This document shows positions 1 through 10,926 of a stretch of DNA of 64,000 nucleotides, piece by piece. The position numbers and the translations under genes are program-made. This DNA is from Candidatus Sumerlaeota bacterium (GTDB taxonomy: Bacteria > Sumerlaeota > Sumerlaeia > Sumerlaeales > Sumerlaeaceae), in NCBI GenBank assembly GCA_012513815.1, contig JAAZBM010000014.1, positions 310,001-374,000 of the forward strand. The letters run 5' to 3'. Below the pieces are notes generated by a model. The model searched no databases, had not been told where the DNA came from, and saw only the letters and a program-made list of their open reading frames with translations. Positions within the stretch are counted from its first letter, which is position 1, and each line of letters starts with the position of its first letter.

Positions 1-125
1 GCTTCATTGGGTTCCATGTCGCCATCAAGCACACCCATCGCCAAAGCCAAACAAAAAACATGATAGACCTGTTCTTGGTTGAGCTTCAGTAACTTCTGCA
101 GTTTTCTGGTTTCATTCACATCCAT
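1..125 (-). CDS. 5' end of an unrecognised protein (possibly TerB-like), cut by the window edge
   Basis: An open frame starts with ATG at 125 and runs off the left edge, giving 41 residues that begin MDVNETRKLQKLLKLNQ. A GAGGGTG Shine-Dalgarno lies about 5 nt upstream (131-137). The pattern of a hydrophobic Leu/Ala stretch followed by DGDMEPNE recalls the metal-binding loop of TerB-like helical domains, but the fragment is too short to be sure. It follows atpD by 29 nt and is probably cotranscribed with it. It is not atpC: the beta-sandwich N-terminus of the F1 epsilon subunit is absent. Confidence 0.5.
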   Translation of the reverse strand, partial: MDVNETRKLQKLLKLNQEQVYHVFCLALAMGVLDGDMEPNE

Positions 126-154
126 AAAAACACCCTCACGAAAACAAAGAACTT

Positions 155-1612
<1,458 letters not shown>

Positions 1613-1687
1613 TCATTTGTTATTTTCAATTTCATACAACTTCAAACACAAATACTCCCACGAGTACCTCTGCATGAAGTAAGTTCA

Positions 1688-1716
1688 ACATAAATGATAT
1701 ACCACTCAAAGTCAAA
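1688..1716 (-). promoter_or_regulatory. Putative sigma-70 promoter for atpD
   Basis: On the minus strand TTGACT (1711-1716) and TATGTT (1688-1693) are separated by 17 nt. They lie about 90 nt upstream of the atpD start in the 143-nt spacer after the upstream membrane-protein gene. This suggests that atpD has its own promoter. The prediction is by eye only. Confidence 0.4.
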
Positions 1717-1743
1717 ATTACCCAAGCAATGACTTTTTTTCTG

Positions 1744-3648
1744 CTAATTTCTGACTACAAGATAGAGATGCCAAGTAAGATAATCGTCCTCGGGATCCCC
1801 CGTATAACGATTTTCCGCCTCGGATTTGACCAATGTCAGCGAGGTCCCTTGAGTATCATAGGAAACCGGTGTGACAATATAATCGAACTTAAAGCGATCG
1901 GCTAATGTCACAATTCGCGCCGGAGTCATGGACAGATAACTATTCTGCAACAAATCCATCCCATGGGTGCTCATCGCCTTTTTCATTAATGGCGCAGCAG
2001 CCGTGCTTGTGCTGTCATCAATGCCACATAACGCCAGATAACGAGCACGCCAAGGATAAGCAATTTTGGCGCTCCACGGCCCAAGACGCGGAATAAACAT
2101 ACTGCTACGGTTGGAAAAGCAAAGCCATTGCTCATCCGTATCAAATGGATACAGGAAGACCGCGTCGGGGGGGGTGTTGTCCTTTGCCCAAGCCGCCAAC
2201 CGCTCGATTGGCGAGACAGGGCAACCTTCAAACTGAAACTTCCAAGCAAGCGTACCAATGAGGCGTTCCGATTGTGTTGGTTCCATCGAAACGGACTGCA
2301 TTGCGCGGGTAAACGGCTTGAACGCAATCATCCCTACAATTAAAAGCGTGAAGACCACATTCAACACCACCAGACCACGCACTTGTGTCCGAGATAGGGT
2401 CAGCTCGGATGGGCTGTGGAACCGTGATGCGGGCAGAAGCCAATTCAACAAATGACCTCGCACCCAATGCCGGTGATGAGCGCACAGCGTAAGTACTTCC
2501 CACGATGTCTCGATGACGCCAATCGAAAGATAGTTCCGCCACAACAGCCCCAAAACAAGAACCACCGCACGAAGCCGAGCCAATAAATTGCCCCGACTCC
2601 ATAGGTCAATAATATGCACGCTCAATATCATGAATATCGTAGGATAAAGCAACATTGACATCCGATAAGGTTGCAGCTTAAGAAGGAACATCGACGACCT
2701 CAGTTCAATCCATACCGTGCACACCGCAAGCAACGCGCACACAATGATAACCATCTTGCCGAACACCCACGCCCAAGGAATTCGCTTGTATGTTTTACCC
2801 CACGTCAGCGTAAAAATCAGCATCAAACCCGCGAAATAACGCCATCGGAAACCCCAACTCATTGGCGACATCAGATACGGGATATGAACCTTCGACAGCA
2901 AATCGAATTGCTCCTTTTCGCTCACGAGCGGAGTACCACCGGAAGTCATGAAGAACATAGGAAAAAGCAGCAGAACATTGATAATCAAGATTGGCACAAT
3001 TCCCAGAAGTAGCTTGCCGATGTTTTTCCAGTCAAATTTGTCTTGGACGAAAAAATGCCAAAGCAAAAACGGCCCGATGAACAACGGTCCCGTGGATGAA
3101 TGAGCGAAAATTCCAAGCCCCATCAGGACACCCGCAAGTATATACCGATGCGACAAAACCATCACAAATCCCCACGACGCAAAGGCTGCCGCCGTGACTC
3201 GCGATTCTTTCATCGTGTCAAAAAGTGTCTGAACACCAATTTCCATGTTGCTTGCCATAATGCACATCATCATCGCAAGCACCCCCGGAAGAAGGCTTCC
3301 ACTCAGGCGTTTTCCTAACGCAATCCACGCCCAAACCAAACTGATAAAAGTCAAAATAAAGAAGACTAAAATGCCATTGACCATCCCAAATGGTTTGGCA
3401 AGCAACCACATCGTGGCAATTTCGAACATACGAGCAAAGGGACTCGACTCATGACAGAAAAACCAGTCGCCCTTGAGTAACTCGGGATGCGAAACATTGA
3501 GAAAATATCCCATAATGCTGACATGGTCGCCACGCAAAACAAAGTACCCATTTTTGAAAAAGCTGACCCAAAGCAAAACAAGTGTGAGTTGCAAAATCAA
3601 CCACCAAGAAGAAACCTTGTTGTTGCTGTCTAAATTGTTTTCGTTCAT
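1744..3648 (-). CDS. Polytopic membrane protein with C-terminal soluble domain (GT-C-like, unassigned)
   Basis: The 634-aa protein has about eleven hydrophobic segments over residues 14-455, starting with a helix at about 14-32. A C-terminal domain of about 165 aa (from near 470) follows, presumably exposed outside the membrane. That domain includes a stretch reading NTPPDAVFLYPFDTDEQ, like the periplasmic part of some GT-C-fold or DUF6798-type membrane proteins. I do not recognise the family with confidence, and no lipid-linked sugar substrate can be inferred. The ATG has an AGGAT Shine-Dalgarno about 6 nt upstream. The gene diverges from the acyltransferase at 3799 and lies 143 nt upstream of atpD on the same strand. 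Confidence 0.75.
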   Translation of the reverse strand: MNENNLDSNNKVSSWWLILQLTLVLLWVSFFKNGYFVLRGDHVSIMGYFLNVSHPELLKGDWFFCHESSPFARMFEIATMWLLAKPFGMVNGILVFFILTFISLVWAWIALGKRLSGSLLPGVLAMMMCIMASNMEIGVQTLFDTMKESRVTAAAFASWGFVMVLSHRYILAGVLMGLGIFAHSSTGPLFIGPFLLWHFFVQDKFDWKNIGKLLLGIVPILIINVLLLFPMFFMTSGGTPLVSEKEQFDLLSKVHIPYLMSPMSWGFRWRYFAGLMLIFTLTWGKTYKRIPWAWVFGKMVIIVCALLAVCTVWIELRSSMFLLKLQPYRMSMLLYPTIFMILSVHIIDLWSRGNLLARLRAVVLVLGLLWRNYLSIGVIETSWEVLTLCAHHRHWVRGHLLNWLLPASRFHSPSELTLSRTQVRGLVVLNVVFTLLIVGMIAFKPFTRAMQSVSMEPTQSERLIGTLAWKFQFEGCPVSPIERLAAWAKDNTPPDAVFLYPFDTDEQWLCFSNRSSMFIPRLGPWSAKIAYPWRARYLALCGIDDSTSTAAAPLMKKAMSTHGMDLLQNSYLSMTPARIVTLADRFKFDYIVTPVSYDTQGTSLTLVKSEAENRYTGDPEDDYLTWHLYLVVRN

Positions 3649-3798
3649 ATAAAAATCCTATTACAGTTCATATGAAATCTTATCGTCTATTGTAAAATCG
3701 GAATGTGGGTCGATTGTCAAAAATAAATGTGACTTTGCTTCATAATGTCAATCAGAGAATAGCTATCAGTGATATATCACAACGGACAACTAGTTACA

Positions 3799-4434
3799 AT
3801 GGAGAGGGTCTGTGTGTTTGGCGCAGGAGCTTGTTATAACAATATGTTTACCAAGTCCTTCGCGTCAGACGGCATGGAAGTCGTTCGGCTGTTTGATGAC
3901 ATGTCCGAAGATATGCATTGGTCTCCTGACATTTACAAGCAGAACCCAACACTGCCCACCAAAACACTGTTTTGCATCGGTTATCGTCAGATGCAGCATC
4001 GACTGAAGCGATTCCGTGAGCTTCAAGCGGCAGGCATGGAATGGTGCAGTTGGACATCCCCCAAGTCTTGCATCTCCGAGATGGCGACCATCGGCAACGG
4101 CTGTTTGATTGATTCTCTGGCAAACATCGGTCATCGCGCCGTTATCGGCGACGCATCCTATGTCAATCTCAGCACAGTTGTCGGTCACGACTCAACCATC
4201 GGTCAAGGGTGCTATCTGGCCGGACTTATCATCTTGAACGGATTCACCAAAATTGGCGATGCGGTTTTTATCGGAAGCGGCTCGGTCATCCGAGAGTACA
4301 CCACCATTGGCAGCGGCTCGGTCATAGGACAAGGTTCGAATGTGATTCATGACATCCCACCAAATGTTCTTGTCTATGGTAATCCGGCAAGAATTATACG
4401 CGAAATATCCCCTAACGACAAAATTTTCGGATAG
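3799..4434 (+). CDS. PglD/NeuD-family sugar O-acyltransferase, left-handed beta-helix
   Basis: The N-terminus (MERVCVFGAGA) is a short Rossmann-like nucleotide-binding segment. From about residue 90 come hexapeptide repeats of the [LIV]-G-x4 type (IGNGCLID, IGHRAVIG, IGQGCYLAG, IGSGSVI), ending in PNVLVYGNPARII. That is the typical close of PglD/NeuD-type acetyltransferases, which acetylate amino-sugar nucleotides for surface glycans. The frame is open back to a GTG at 3769, but the ATG at 3799 puts the Rossmann strand at the usual distance from the N-terminus, so I prefer it (211 aa). Neither start has a good Shine-Dalgarno. There is no sugar aminotransferase next door, so the substrate is unknown. 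Confidence 0.85.
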   Translation: MERVCVFGAGACYNNMFTKSFASDGMEVVRLFDDMSEDMHWSPDIYKQNPTLPTKTLFCIGYRQMQHRLKRFRELQAAGMEWCSWTSPKSCISEMATIGNGCLIDSLANIGHRAVIGDASYVNLSTVVGHDSTIGQGCYLAGLIILNGFTKIGDAVFIGSGSVIREYTTIGSGSVIGQGSNVIHDIPPNVLVYGNPARIIREISPNDKIFG

Positions 4435-4517
4435 CAACTATTCGCGTAATAAAACGCATTGAGAACTCTTTTTCTTGTATAACAATTATAGTATTCTGTA
4501 CCGTAGGTAGTTAGCTG

Positions 4518-7019
4518 ATGAATCTTTATACGCCCGAAACACAAGCACCCTCATATAGTTTGGAATCAAACGATTTTCAAACATTCCGCTATGCGTCACT
4601 CGTTATTTCCATTTTACTTATCACAGTAAGCACACTGGTGTTTCTGTCGCTGATTTCTGAACTCATGGCAGCACAGATGATTGGCAAGTTAGGAACGTCC
4701 ATGGCAACCTTCCTCAACTATGTTTTTGGAAAATATCTTGCGTTCGGCACACCGTTTCTGTTTCTGGGATTATCCATCGCCGTGTGGCCACGCCGCTCAC
4801 CGCAGCGTCTTCCCTTCCTTGTCGAAGGCGGATTCCTCGCCATTGTCTGCTTGGCCGCCTTGCTGAGCATTGACGTCGCCCACGCCACACCGGACATCAG
4901 CATCGCACGAGCCGGAACAATCGGCACATTCCTCATGCACCGCGATGTCTGCAACCTGACTGGTTTCTTGGGCACAGTTGGCGCCTATCTGACCTTTTCG
5001 TCATTGCTCCTTGTTTCAATCATCCTCATGACCAATCGCAACCCGTTTGATGTTTTTAAACTCATCATCCAAAAGATTCGCGATGGTTCTTTCATCATTT
5101 GGATTCGTGACCACTTTACCGAGGAAGTCGATGAAGAAGAGGACGACGAAGACGCCGAGTTCTACGAAGATGAATCGAGCCGTAATCAGTTTGACAACAA
5201 TCCGTATTCACTCGGTGTGAATGAGAACGAAGAAGATTCGACGGAGTATCCCTCAGAGGATGATGAAAAAGACGCATACGACAACGACGAGGACGCCGAG
5301 AAAGAAATTTCTGACGAAGAAGAAACTCCGGAAATTGTTTTGCCTAAAGCACAAGAAGCTCCGCACAAACGCCGCAAAACTGAAGCAAAGAAAACGGAAC
5401 ACCCCAAGCCTATCATCGATGTGTATAATCTGCCTGAGATGGATTTGCTCACCGCGCCGCCCCCAGTCAACAACCACGCGAATGAACTTGAAGCGCACAA
5501 ACGCGCCGACGCAATCGTCGGAACACTTGCCGATTTTGATGTCCCCGTCACAGTCACAAATATCGTGATGGGTCCCTCGGTCACACGCTACGAAATTCAA
5601 CCATCACCCGGTGTCAAAGTCGAACGCATCACGGCACTCGAAAACAATCTGACCATGGCGATGGAAGCACGGCAATTGCGCATTATTGCGCCAATTCCCG
5701 GCAAAGCTGCCGTCGGTATCGAAGTACCAAACAAACGCGTTCAACCTGTGTTTCTCAGCGAACTACTCAACAGTCAGGCATTCCGCGCATCAACAGCGCC
5801 GCTGGCTTTTGCCCTTGGCAAAAACATCGAAGGGCAACCGCATATCCTTGACTTGGCTAGGATGCCGCACCTCCTGATTGCGGGAACAACGGGATCAGGT
5901 AAATCAGTTTGCCTCAACAGCATTATTGTCTCCATTCTCTTCCACATGCCTCCCGACCGTGTCAAGATGATTATGGTTGACCCCAAGCAAGTCGAATTGA
6001 GCGTGTATCGTGACATTCCGCATCTGTTGGCACCCGTCGTCACCAATCCGACCAACGCGGCAGCGGCTCTGGCTTGGGCATGCGAAGAGATGGAAGAACG
6101 ACTGACGAAAATGTCCAAGGTCAACGCGCGAAACATTGACGGTTATAATTCCTATGTCAACTCGCAGCGCAAAAAGGCCGATCCGGAACTGGTAAGAATG
6201 CCGCACATTGTCGTGATTATCGATGAGCTTGCCGACCTGATGTTTGTCGCCAAAAAAGATGTCGAAGACAGCATCGTCCGTCTCGCGGCTAAAGCACGCG
6301 CCGCCGGAATCCACTTGATTCTCGCGACACAACGTCCCTCCGTTGATGTCATCACGGGTCTAATCAAGGCGAACTTCCCGGCACGCATCGCGTTCCAAGT
6401 CGCAAGCATCATCGACTCACGCACCATCCTCGACATCAAGGGCGCCGAAGCACTACAGGGCAAGGGAGATATGCTCCTCTCTCAGCCCGGGTCAATGAAA
6501 CCCGAGCGCATCCAAGGGTGTTATGTCAGCGACGCAGAAGTCGAAGCCGTCGCGGAATATGTTCGCTCGCAAACAGCGCCTGACTATCTCGAAGCCGTCG
6601 CGACCGATAGTGATGAAGAAGGCGATGAGGGAGCGGTAGCCGAGGACGGCTCGATTGAACCTGCTGTTCCGTGGAATGACGACAGGTATCAACCCCGTGG
6701 GTCGGCCAGTCATAGCGCAGGCAGAAGTTTCTCGTCACATGGCGCGAATGGCCATTCATCAAATCCGGCCGAGTCAATGAATGAGAAAGACAAGGACCTT
6801 TACGAGCAAGCAATCAAGCTTGTCTTTACGCACAAGATGGCAAGCCAGAGTATGCTTATGAGGCGTCTGCGTGTCGGCTTTACAAAAGCCGGTTGGCTGA
6901 TGGATCAGATGGAAGATGAAGGACTCGTAGGGCCAAGCCAGAATGGACGTCCCCGTGATTTATTGGTTGACCCGGATGAACTACTCGCACAAAGAGGATG
7001 GAACGCCGTCGTCGACTAA
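4518..7019 (+). CDS. ftsK: DNA translocase FtsK/SpoIIIE
   Basis: This is the septal DNA pump that clears and aligns chromosome termini during division. The 833-aa protein has four N-terminal membrane helices (about 26-46, 65-88, 98-120, 147-171). A strongly acidic linker (about 200-285, rich in Glu/Asp) leads to the RecA-like motor with Walker A GTTGSGKS at 456-463. A later segment is IVVIIDELADLM (Walker B). The C-terminal winged-helix gamma domain (from about 755) ends with the family segment RRLRVGFTKAGWLMDQME. The linker is acidic rather than Pro/Gln-rich as in Escherichia coli. The gene stands alone and converges on the small membrane protein at 7035, with 15 nt between them. Confidence 0.96.
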   Translation: MNLYTPETQAPSYSLESNDFQTFRYASLVISILLITVSTLVFLSLISELMAAQMIGKLGTSMATFLNYVFGKYLAFGTPFLFLGLSIAVWPRRSPQRLPFLVEGGFLAIVCLAALLSIDVAHATPDISIARAGTIGTFLMHRDVCNLTGFLGTVGAYLTFSSLLLVSIILMTNRNPFDVFKLIIQKIRDGSFIIWIRDHFTEEVDEEEDDEDAEFYEDESSRNQFDNNPYSLGVNENEEDSTEYPSEDDEKDAYDNDEDAEKEISDEEETPEIVLPKAQEAPHKRRKTEAKKTEHPKPIIDVYNLPEMDLLTAPPPVNNHANELEAHKRADAIVGTLADFDVPVTVTNIVMGPSVTRYEIQPSPGVKVERITALENNLTMAMEARQLRIIAPIPGKAAVGIEVPNKRVQPVFLSELLNSQAFRASTAPLAFALGKNIEGQPHILDLARMPHLLIAGTTGSGKSVCLNSIIVSILFHMPPDRVKMIMVDPKQVELSVYRDIPHLLAPVVTNPTNAAAALAWACEEMEERLTKMSKVNARNIDGYNSYVNSQRKKADPELVRMPHIVVIIDELADLMFVAKKDVEDSIVRLAAKARAAGIHLILATQRPSVDVITGLIKANFPARIAFQVASIIDSRTILDIKGAEALQGKGDMLLSQPGSMKPERIQGCYVSDAEVEAVAEYVRSQTAPDYLEAVATDSDEEGDEGAVAEDGSIEPAVPWNDDRYQPRGSASHSAGRSFSSHGANGHSSNPAESMNEKDKDLYEQAIKLVFTHKMASQSMLMRRLRVGFTKAGWLMDQMEDEGLVGPSQNGRPRDLLVDPDELLAQRGWNAVVD

Positions 7020-7034
7020 GGGCGAAACGCACTG

Positions 7035-7559
7035 CTAAAAGCAGAACAAAAACCCGCCGTGCCCCCAGATGAGCATAATCAGGAAGCTGCAAAAGCAAAG
7101 GATGCCATAAAAAAAGATAATCCACATACAGTTGCGGACCAGTTCCAGTATGTCGCAACCGGAACGGAAGTGGAGTGTCCAACGCCCGAGTAAAACGAGG
7201 ACGGCTAGTTCGATAAAAACATTGATGCCTAACACAAAAAACTGATAATCCAAGAAGAAGCTCTGCAAGGACGCATGCAAGTAGTGCCCCGTCAGAAAGT
7301 TCATCAGTCCATAGACCGGCATGATTGGCATGGACAACAGAATCAAGAACCACAACAAGTGACCGTGCGGTTCCGGCTGAGCAAGCCCGATGGGCGGATG
7401 ACCAATACCAAACAGAATCATGATGAAAACAAGAACGGCAAGATAGAACAGCACCCGTAACCATTTATCATAGATGCGAATCTGCAGCATACTCAAATCC
7501 GCGGTCTGGCGACGATACCACTTGCGATAGTAAGAAAGCATTTTTCTCTGGCGTGTCAT
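7035..7559 (-). CDS. Small polytopic membrane protein following the CorA-like gene
   Basis: This 174-aa protein is basic at the N-terminus (about 30 residues) and has four hydrophobic segments. One loop carries several His residues (GHPPIGLAQPEPHGH), and another His pair lies at the C-terminus (WGHGG). It starts only 3 nt after the stop of the CorA-like gene, so the two are surely one transcript and probably act together. I do not recognise the family. A role as accessory subunit of the cation transporter is an inference from position only. Confidence 0.75.
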   Translation of the reverse strand: MTRQRKMLSYYRKWYRRQTADLSMLQIRIYDKWLRVLFYLAVLVFIMILFGIGHPPIGLAQPEPHGHLLWFLILLSMPIMPVYGLMNFLTGHYLHASLQSFFLDYQFFVLGINVFIELAVLVLLGRWTLHFRSGCDILELVRNCMWIIFFYGILCFCSFLIMLIWGHGGFLFCF

Positions 7560-7562
7560 CGG

Positions 7563-8513
7563 CTAATCATCCTCATTGGGATTGGCTCCCATACCCATAC
7601 GCTGCATCAGCACAAATGTCATGTAGGCGATAATTATCATTGCCAAACCAAAAGCACCATAGGAGTACGGCCACCAGATATGTCGCGTCCATGCCGAAAA
7701 TTCGCTCATCCCGCCCATGCTCGCGACCACGTTGACCGGAACAATACCCACACTGATGACCGTCAACTTCTTCATCAAAATCGCGAGGTTATTCGACACA
7801 ATCGACACACGAGCATCACTCATGCCAGTCAAAATGCTTGAGTAGATATCAACGAGTTTGGCGCACTGGTCATTCTCAACCATAATATCATCCAGAAACT
7901 CTGTTTCCTCATCGTTGAAGCCCACACGCCCCACATGTTGGCGCAACTTGGCAAGCACCAAACCATTGCTCTGCACTGCACTCTGATAGTAAACAAGGCT
8001 CTTCTCAAGAGCAAACATATTGGACAACGCCTTGTTCCCGAGCGACTTCTGGATTTTGCGCTCGATTTCGTCCAAAATCAAGTGGATGACTTTGAGGTGT
8101 CCAAGGAAGTGGTCAATCGTAAAATACATCAACCGCAGCAAGCTGCCCGGCAGACTCTGGCAATTCGCGAAAGGCCGACGCCCCTCCCAGAGTGAACTAT
8201 CATCGCTCTGCACAATCAGCAAGCGGTCGTGAAAGAGAAAGGCTCCGATGGAAGCCACACGAAACTCAACATGGATATCGTTCGTGTAGTTGGCGGGACG
8301 CTTGAGAATGATGGCGACATGATTCGGCTCGAACTCAAGACGGGAAATCTCATCCATATCCAGTGCCGATTGCAAGGTATGCTCATCGACAAGCATCTCT
8401 TTGACAAGATACTCCCGTTCGGCATCGGTCGGAGACTGAAAAATAACGATTGGAGCATCGTCTCTGTGTACTTCAGCAATACGGCCGTCAATAACATCGT
8501 AACTGATTCTCAT
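7563..8513 (-). CDS. CorA-family divalent-cation transporter with GMS in place of GMN
   Basis: The protein has a large N-terminal cytoplasmic alpha/beta domain, a long helical stalk and two C-terminal membrane helices, as in CorA magnesium channels. In the loop between the helices, where the family has the near-invariant GMN signature, this protein has GGMSEF. The Asn is therefore replaced by Ser, which may change ion choice. The start was set at 8513 because GGAAGGAGA lies 6-7 nt upstream of that ATG; an in-frame ATG at 8531 has no such site. This gives 316 aa, the usual CorA length. The small membrane-protein gene follows after 3 nt. The family is clear; the substrate (Mg, Co, Zn or other) is not. 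Confidence 0.88.
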   Translation of the reverse strand: MRISYDVIDGRIAEVHRDDAPIVIFQSPTDAEREYLVKEMLVDEHTLQSALDMDEISRLEFEPNHVAIILKRPANYTNDIHVEFRVASIGAFLFHDRLLIVQSDDSSLWEGRRPFANCQSLPGSLLRLMYFTIDHFLGHLKVIHLILDEIERKIQKSLGNKALSNMFALEKSLVYYQSAVQSNGLVLAKLRQHVGRVGFNDEETEFLDDIMVENDQCAKLVDIYSSILTGMSDARVSIVSNNLAILMKKLTVISVGIVPVNVVASMGGMSEFSAWTRHIWWPYSYGAFGLAMIIIAYMTFVLMQRMGMGANPNEDD

Positions 8514-8706
8514 CGGTTGTCTCCTTCCCATTACGAACTCAAAAAGAGACGCAAATATATCTCTTTGTCATACAATTAAGCCCCCTTTTTCGTTCATGGT
8601 TATGCCAGTTGTTAACTATTTATTACTTTTGAACATGCGGCACACGAACATTCTGCATCCTGATTGTAACTATTCTATACTAAGCATTGATATCATGAGG
8701 GAACTA

Positions 8707-9966
8707 ATGTTTTCAGTTAATCGCACTTTGCATCACACAACGATGATGACCGTTTTGTTCGTGTTGTTGTTTATCACCTTACCGAATATCATTCCCGCCA
8801 AATCCCCCGCCCTTCGTGTGCAGCCATGTTGTCCCACAACAAACTGCTACGCAAAGGTTTGTATCGCATCCCCACAACCCGGACAATGCGTCCCCGGGCC
8901 GGATGTCGTCGTTAAATTCTGCTCATGGAATTTGAACCTGACGCCTGGCAAAGACTGCATTCACATCGCCATAGATAATGACCCGTTTGTCGTTCATTAC
9001 AAGAAAAATGGCACGCACACATTCAAGAATGTCGCCCCCGGCACGCACACCGTCAGGCTCTATGGATGTAACGCATTCCATCAGGCAATCCCCAATGCTT
9101 TCGCCTCGACAACGTTCTTTGTCCAGTATGACAACAATCGCAACACACCCGAACAAATGTATCCGATGTTGACATACAACCTGCCACAGGGAGAGTATAT
9201 GGGACTGGACGCAAAGAACATTTTGATTGACTTTCTGGTCACCCCCGCTCCGGCCGGCACAATCGCGCCAGCCATGACACAGGTTTACTACTGGGTTGAC
9301 GGACGACGCTTTATCGGCAACCCCGATAAAACGCAATCGTTGCCGCAACTCTCGCAAGGCATGCACACCATCAAGGTTGAACTCGTAGACCGCTTCGGCA
9401 AGAAGATTCCCGGACCATTCAACTCAGTCGAACGAGTCATCATGGTTTCGCCGGACAAGTCGCCTCTGCCCTATGACAGAGTCGATGGCATTCAGTCCAT
9501 ACCTGGACCGGCAACATCGGGACGCTATTGGATTTCGCAAGAAATCAGAGACCGTGACCTGCATCAGAGAGTGCAGGAAGCATCGTCGAATACGGACCAA
9601 CAGAGTACCCCTGTAACACAGAAAACAGCGCAGGGACTCATGGATTATTACGACAAAAACCCCGCCGAACGCCGTCAGGAGAACCCCGAAAGCTTCTCGT
9701 TCAGAACGAACTCGATGGACGGCACACAAGTGCGTAAAGTCACGACGCCCACTGCCAAAGAGGGCGATAATGTGAATACTTCCTCGGGCGATACCGGCGA
9801 CGAAGGACGAATCGACAGAATTCGTCAGCGTATCTCGCAAGGCACCGCGGCCATTGGTCTGGCGGACAACAAAACAACGGCTACGGACAATGTCACCACA
9901 ACAATCAAAGCCGCACCGCCTGTCCAGAAGAAGGACGAGGCGACAACAACAGCGAAGACAAATTAA
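8707..9966 (+). CDS. Secreted Cys-rich protein with Ig-like beta domains (unassigned)
   Basis: The start ATG at 8707 has an AGGG Shine-Dalgarno 5 nt upstream. It opens a classical signal peptide (basic start, hydrophobic core TVLFVLLFITLP). The frame is open for 37 more codons upstream, but these look non-coding. The mature 390-residue protein begins with a Cys cluster (CCPTTNC, CIASPQPGQC, FCSW). It then has two probable Ig-like beta-sandwich segments (around residues 80-150 and 165-255; note the GTHTFKNVAPGTHTVRL stretch). The Thr/Asp-rich C-terminal third is probably disordered. I do not recognise a family. It is followed after 27 nt by the polysaccharide deacetylase, which suggests a role in the envelope. 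Confidence 0.75.
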   Translation: MFSVNRTLHHTTMMTVLFVLLFITLPNIIPAKSPALRVQPCCPTTNCYAKVCIASPQPGQCVPGPDVVVKFCSWNLNLTPGKDCIHIAIDNDPFVVHYKKNGTHTFKNVAPGTHTVRLYGCNAFHQAIPNAFASTTFFVQYDNNRNTPEQMYPMLTYNLPQGEYMGLDAKNILIDFLVTPAPAGTIAPAMTQVYYWVDGRRFIGNPDKTQSLPQLSQGMHTIKVELVDRFGKKIPGPFNSVERVIMVSPDKSPLPYDRVDGIQSIPGPATSGRYWISQEIRDRDLHQRVQEASSNTDQQSTPVTQKTAQGLMDYYDKNPAERRQENPESFSFRTNSMDGTQVRKVTTPTAKEGDNVNTSSGDTGDEGRIDRIRQRISQGTAAIGLADNKTTATDNVTTTIKAAPPVQKKDEATTTAKTN

Positions 9967-9993
9967 CGTCAGCGCTGTGGAATGATGGCATAA

Positions 9994-10926
9994 ATGATGG
10001 ATTCCATGACTGACCTGAACGCCCAAAAATTTCCGGATGTGGGAATGCTTCAGGTCGACTTGGATGACATCTGGGCATTGCGCGACTGCTATGGGTTCGA
10101 CTCGAACAGTCCGGCACAACTGCATTTCATGTACACGCACACGCTTCCTCTGTTGCTTGACCTACTGGACGAAGCCGCGGTTCACGCAACCTTTTTTGTC
10201 GTAGGCAAAGATCTCGAATATGAACCGAACATTGAGTTGTTACACGACCTCATTCGCAGAGGGCACCGAGTTGCTTCGCACTCGTGGCAACATCGTTTGG
10301 AATGGCGCAATCTCGACACGCAAACAATGCACAATGATTTGGCCAAAACGGAACAGATTATGCAGGACAAACTTGGCGTCACGCCTCTTGGTTTTCGTAC
10401 TCCAGGCTACGCCTTTACCGGCAGAACCTTAGAGGTACTTGCCGACCGCAATTACCGCTACGACAGCTCGCTCATGCCATCGCCATGGGGATGGATATTC
10501 AGGTATGCGGACAGCAAAATGGCGGCCCGCACCGGCATTGTCAAAACGCAATTTCCGCTATTCAGAGATGCCTTTCATTCCCTCCGCCCACGGCAGCCGA
10601 TACACGGCCAACCCTTATTCGAATTTCCGGTTGCGACAGCGCCATTCACCCGGCTCCCACTCCAAATCGGCGTATGCATGCGGCTTGGAATGCCTTGGCT
10701 CAAGGGGCATCTCCGCCTCATGAAGAGCCTTGCGCTCCCCTACATTATGCTCATGCACCTGACGGACCTATGCGACTTTCAGGCGCTCAATCACCCATTT
10801 TTTCTGAAACAGAAGTTCTTTGCGCGACCCGCTATAGAGAAACAGGAATTTGTCCGCCAAGCATTGTGGCTTCTCAAACAGAATTACGGCAATATCGAAC
10901 CGCTAGAGAACCGGTTTACGAATTAA
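9994..10926 (+). CDS. NodB-type polysaccharide deacetylase
   Basis: The enzyme removes N-acetyl groups from a surface or wall polysaccharide (carbohydrate esterase 4 fold). The conserved metal site is visible: the Asp pair in VDLDD (residues 21-25) and the H-x3-H of SHSWQH (His96, His100). The motif-3 segment FRTPGYAF and the late LMHLTDL complete the signature. The protein is 310 aa with no signal peptide, so it probably acts on a cytoplasmic lipid-linked precursor or is exported another way. Starts at 9994, 9997 and 10006 are all possible and none has a strong Shine-Dalgarno. The last 11 nt overlap the end of the convergent GT4 gene. Confidence 0.88.
   Translation: MMDSMTDLNAQKFPDVGMLQVDLDDIWALRDCYGFDSNSPAQLHFMYTHTLPLLLDLLDEAAVHATFFVVGKDLEYEPNIELLHDLIRRGHRVASHSWQHRLEWRNLDTQTMHNDLAKTEQIMQDKLGVTPLGFRTPGYAFTGRTLEVLADRNYRYDSSLMPSPWGWIFRYADSKMAARTGIVKTQFPLFRDAFHSLRPRQPIHGQPLFEFPVATAPFTRLPLQIGVCMRLGMPWLKGHLRLMKSLALPYIMLMHLTDLCDFQALNHPFFLKQKFFARPAIEKQEFVRQALWLLKQNYGNIEPLENRFTN

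Noticed and set aside
3769-3798. GTG start 30 nt before the chosen start of the acyltransferase
   Set aside because: It adds ten residues not expected before the Rossmann strand and has no good Shine-Dalgarno. It is kept only as an alternative.
4459-4492. Possible promoter before ftsK (TTGAGA with TATAAC or TATAGT)
   Set aside because: Spacings are 13 or 22 nt, outside the usual range; the boxes may be chance in A/T-rich DNA.
8596-8706. Upstream 37 codons of the Cys-rich secreted protein
   Set aside because: They contain no Shine-Dalgarno and would place the signal peptide in the middle; the ATG at 8707 has both a Shine-Dalgarno and the signal sequence.
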